Below are positions 61,483 to 64,000 of a DNA stretch of 64,000 bases, one piece after another (position 1 is the stretch's first letter; every line of letters begins with the position of its first letter). The stretch lies in the NCBI GenBank assembly GCA_963851245.1, contig CAWKOH010000007.1, positions 248,001 to 312,000 on the forward strand. The letters run 5' to 3'. The notes under the pieces were generated by a model. That model was given only the letters and a program-made list of their open reading frames with translations, searched no databases and had not been told where the DNA came from. This DNA comes from CAWKOH01 sp963851245. GTDB lineage: Bacteria; Actinomycetota; Acidimicrobiia; Acidimicrobiales; Palsa-688. A program made the translations under genes and the position numbers.

Positions 61483-63735
61483 ATGCCGCTGGAGCCCGCA
61501 ACCGACGATCCACTCGACCCGTTCTCCGGCGAGGCCGACCTGCTCGAGGGGCTGAACGAGGCGCAGCGGGCCGCGGTGACGCACCCGGGTGGCCCCCTCC
61601 TCATAGTCGCCGGCGCCGGTTCGGGTAAGACCCGGGTCCTCACCCACCGGATCGCCTGGCTCATCGCCGAGCAGGGCATCTCCCCGTTCGAAATCCTCGC
61701 CATCACTTTTACGAACAAGGCGGCCCAGGAGATGCGTGATCGGGTGGCGGCCCTGGTTGGCCCGGTGGCCTCCCGCATGTGGGTCAGCACTTTCCACTCG
61801 GCGTGCGTGCGGATACTCCGGCGCGACGCCAACCGGCTCGGCTACAAGCCCAACTTCACCATCTACGACCAGGCCGACGCCGTTCGCCTGACCGGGTACG
61901 TGGTGCGCGACCACGGCCTCGACCTCAAGAAGTTCCCGCCCCGGTCCATGCACGCCTACATCTCGGCTGCCAAGAACGAGCTGGTCGACTTCGAGACCTA
62001 CTCCGGCCGGGCCCGCACCATCATGGAGCGGCGGGTAGGAGAGATCTACCGCGACTACCAGCAGCGCCTGGTTGGCGCTAACGCCATGGATTTCGACGAT
62101 CTCCTGCTGGTCACGGTCAATCTTTTGCAGGCCTGCCCGGACGTGCTGGAGCATTACCGGAACCGGTTCCGTCACGTCCTGGTCGACGAGTACCAGGACA
62201 CCAACCGGGCTCAGAACGAGTTGGTGCTCCTGCTGGGAGGTCTCCACCGGCAGGTGTCGGTGGTCGGCGACAGCGACCAGTCGGTGTACGGCTGGCGGGG
62301 GGCCGACATCCGAAACATCTTGCAGTTCGAGGAGGCCTACCCGGACGCCACGGTCGTGGTTCTCGAACAGAACTACCGGTCCACGCAGGTAGTGCTCGAC
62401 GCCGCCAACGCTGTGATCGCCAACAACGCCATGCGCAAACCGAAAGCGCTGTGGACCGAGCAGCGCGGCGGCCATCCGGTGGTGCGCTATTACGCCGAGG
62501 ACGAACACGACGAAGGGTCGTGGCTGGCGTCCGAGGTCGTGAAGCTGCACCGGGCCGACGGCGCCGGCCGGGACAACGGCGAGAGGTACGAGTGGGGTGA
62601 CGTCGCGGTCTTCTACCGAGCCAACGCCCAGTCGCGGGCGGTGGAGGAGGAGCTGGTTCGCAGGGACATCCCCTACAAGGTGGTCGGAGGAGCCCGGTTC
62701 TACGACCGCCGAGAGATCAAGGACATGCTCGCCTACCTGCGCGCGGTGGCCAATCCGGAGGACGAGGTGTCCCTGAAGCGCATCGTCAACGTGCCCAAGC
62801 GGGGCGTGGGCGATACCTCCCTGGCCCGGTTGGACAAGTGGGCTCGCGACCACAACGGTTCCTTTGCCCAAGCCGTCGCCGCGGCCGAAGCGGCGGGGGT
62901 GACGGGCAAGGCGCTCGGCGGCCTGCGCGACCTCGACGGGCTGCTGACCGAGCTGAGGACGGAGAGCCAGGACATGGGGCCGGCGGGCCTGCTCGAGGCG
63001 GTGGCGGAGCGGACAGGGTACGCAGCCGAACTCATGGCGGAGCACACGGTCGAAGCGGCCGGCCGGCTCGAAAACATAGAGGAGCTCATCGGGGCTGCTC
63101 GCGAGGCCGAGGATCTCGACGCCTTCCTCGAGCAGGTCAGCCTCGTCGCTGACGTGGACGAAGTGGACGGAGACCCGTCGAAGGTGACCCTGATGACTTT
63201 GCACACGGCCAAGGGTCTGGAGTACCCGGTGGTGTTCATCATCGGCATGGAGGAGGGTGTGTTTCCTCACCTCCGGTCCCTCGGGGAACCCGAGGAGATG
63301 GAGGAGGAGCGCCGGCTCGCCTATGTCGGCATCACCAGGGCCAGGGAGCGCCTGTACCTTTCGAACGCCTGGTGCCGGAGCCTTTGGGGCCAGACCCAGT
63401 ACAACCCTCCGAGCCGATTCCTGAGCGAGATCCCCGAGGGGCTCATACGCACGGTCGAGGCGGGCAGGCGCGCCTCCGTGGGCCGCCTCGACGTGCGGGG
63501 CAGGGATCGCATCGTCGAGTCCGCCCTGCGCGGGGCCAAGACCGGTCCGGTGCACGGCACCGGTGCCGAGCTTCTGGGGCTCCGGGTAGGCGAGACCGTG
63601 GTTCACGCCAAATGGGGTGAGGGGGTGGTCATCGACGTGGGGGGGGAAGGCGATCGGGCCGAGGCCAGAGTGCGATTCCCGTCCGTGGGCGAGAAGCACC
63701 TGGCCCTGTCCCTGGCCCCCCTCAAGCGGGCCTAG
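61483..63735 (+). CDS. pcrA: ATP-dependent DNA helicase PcrA/UvrD
   Basis: 750 residues from ATG 61483 (GTG 61471 possible). Walker A VAGAGSGKTRVLTHRI, TFTNKAAQEMRDR (motif Ia), VDEYQDTNRAQ (motif II), GDSDQSVYGWRGADI (III), QNYRSTQ (IV), LMTLHTAKGLEYPVVF (V) and VGITRARERLYL (VI) are all present. The C-terminus has the RNA-polymerase-interacting Tudor-like end (GETVVHAKWGEGVVIDVGGEG) typical of PcrA. Confidence 0.96.
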   Translation: MPLEPATDDPLDPFSGEADLLEGLNEAQRAAVTHPGGPLLIVAGAGSGKTRVLTHRIAWLIAEQGISPFEILAITFTNKAAQEMRDRVAALVGPVASRMWVSTFHSACVRILRRDANRLGYKPNFTIYDQADAVRLTGYVVRDHGLDLKKFPPRSMHAYISAAKNELVDFETYSGRARTIMERRVGEIYRDYQQRLVGANAMDFDDLLLVTVNLLQACPDVLEHYRNRFRHVLVDEYQDTNRAQNELVLLLGGLHRQVSVVGDSDQSVYGWRGADIRNILQFEEAYPDATVVVLEQNYRSTQVVLDAANAVIANNAMRKPKALWTEQRGGHPVVRYYAEDEHDEGSWLASEVVKLHRADGAGRDNGERYEWGDVAVFYRANAQSRAVEEELVRRDIPYKVVGGARFYDRREIKDMLAYLRAVANPEDEVSLKRIVNVPKRGVGDTSLARLDKWARDHNGSFAQAVAAAEAAGVTGKALGGLRDLDGLLTELRTESQDMGPAGLLEAVAERTGYAAELMAEHTVEAAGRLENIEELIGAAREAEDLDAFLEQVSLVADVDEVDGDPSKVTLMTLHTAKGLEYPVVFIIGMEEGVFPHLRSLGEPEEMEEERRLAYVGITRARERLYLSNAWCRSLWGQTQYNPPSRFLSEIPEGLIRTVEAGRRASVGRLDVRGRDRIVESALRGAKTGPVHGTGAELLGLRVGETVVHAKWGEGVVIDVGGEGDRAEARVRFPSVGEKHLALSLAPLKRA

Positions 63736-63799
63736 CGAACCGACGCCCGGCCGTCCCGGTTGGCCCTCGCCCCGCCCGACCTGCGAAAATCGGAGTCGA

Positions 63800-64000
63800 A
63801 TGGAGCGCACCTACAGGGTGGTAGTGGCCAAACCCGGCCTCGACGGTCACGATCGTGGGGCCAGGGTCATCGCCAGGGCACTCCGTGAGTCGGGCTTCGA
63901 GGTGATCTACACCGGGTTGCACCAGACGCCGGAGCAGATAGCCGAGACCGTCATCCAGGAGGATGCCGACGCGGTCGGGCTGTCGATCCTCTCCGGTGCC
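63800..64000 (+). CDS. Cobalamin-binding small subunit of methylmalonyl-CoA mutase type, 3' end beyond window
   Basis: 67 codons from ATG 63800 to the edge, with GGAG upstream. VVVAKPGLDGHDRGARVIA contains the DxHxxG lower-ligand motif; RESGFEVIYTGLHQTPEQIA and EDADAVGLSILSGA follow the B12 Rossmann domain. Such a stand-alone domain of about 130 residues pairs with a separate catalytic subunit, which lies outside the window. Confidence 0.88.
   Translation, partial: MERTYRVVVAKPGLDGHDRGARVIARALRESGFEVIYTGLHQTPEQIAETVIQEDADAVGLSILSGA

Noticed and set aside
61366..63810. 814-codon open frame on the minus strand opposite pcrA
   Set aside because: High GC leaves antisense frames open; the plus strand carries all helicase motifs and the minus product is low-complexity.

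Overview
The window is a high-GC stretch of bacterial chromosome, most likely from an actinomycete and plausibly the class Acidimicrobiia. This placement is inference from gene content: a QcrCAB/CtaCDEF cytochrome bcc-aa3 pathway with a di-haem QcrC and a PDWY Qo motif, the actinobacterial-type oxidase subunit IV, an IMP-dehydrogenase-like GuaB3 beside guaA, an L,D-transpeptidase with Ig-like domains, and frequent GTG/TTG starts with ATGA/GTGA stop-start overlaps.

Region 1 (1-22.3 kb) is the S10-spc-alpha ribosomal superoperon. A divergent M1-type metallopeptidase, cut by the window edge, precedes it. A leader with a strong GCAA-capped hairpin leads into rplC-rplD-rplW-rplB-rpsS-rplV-rpsC-rplP-rpmC-rpsQ-rplN-rplX-rplE-rpsN-rpsH-rplF-rplR-rpsE-rpmD-rplO-secY-adk. 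The order is then interrupted by an amidohydrolase, a convergent L,D-transpeptidase and a class III nucleotidyl cyclase. It resumes with map-rpmJ-rpsM-rpsK-rpsD-rpoA-rplQ-truA. rpsJ is absent at the head and infA is absent between map and rpmJ. L4, L22 and S3 carry long acidic C-terminal tails, and S17 has an acidic N-terminal extension.

Region 2 (22.3-31.9 kb) is respiratory. ilvA and ctaG lie on the minus strand. ctaE-qcrC-qcrA-qcrB run plus and meet ctaC-ctaD-ctaF from the minus strand across a repeat-rich 330-bp gap. Together they encode a menaquinol-cytochrome c-oxygen chain.

Region 3 (31.9-48.3 kb) holds rplM-rpsI-glmM, a TetR/MFS drug-efflux pair with a tandem palindromic operator, and a greatly enlarged GlmS-like protein. 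These are followed by tightly packed housekeeping genes: acpS, nnr, alr, a hydrolase, then udg, tsaE, tsaB, rimI and tsaD, with a divergent RDD gene between. glmM and glmS supply amino-sugar for cell wall, alr supplies D-alanine, and the tsa genes make tRNA t6A.

Region 4 (48.3-64 kb) starts with a CIRCE-controlled groESL operon ending in a perfect hairpin. It continues with a small conserved protein, a Nudix hydrolase, a potassium-channel gene, a zinc-ribbon/CD225-like gene, guaB3-guaA, a three-gene sugar ABC importer, a short-chain dehydrogenase, a PcrA/UvrD helicase and the start of a B12-binding mutase subunit.

At least seven single-base frame breaks occur in five places (the ctaG end, the glmS tail, alr, the K+ channel and the CD225 gene). 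Some lie in G/C runs and alr is normally essential, so sequencing or assembly indels are at least as likely as true pseudogenes. No CRISPR, tRNA, rRNA, phage or insertion sequence was seen. The most unusual items are the rplC leader, the acidic ribosomal-protein extensions, the oversized GlmS-like enzyme and the tandem TetR operator.
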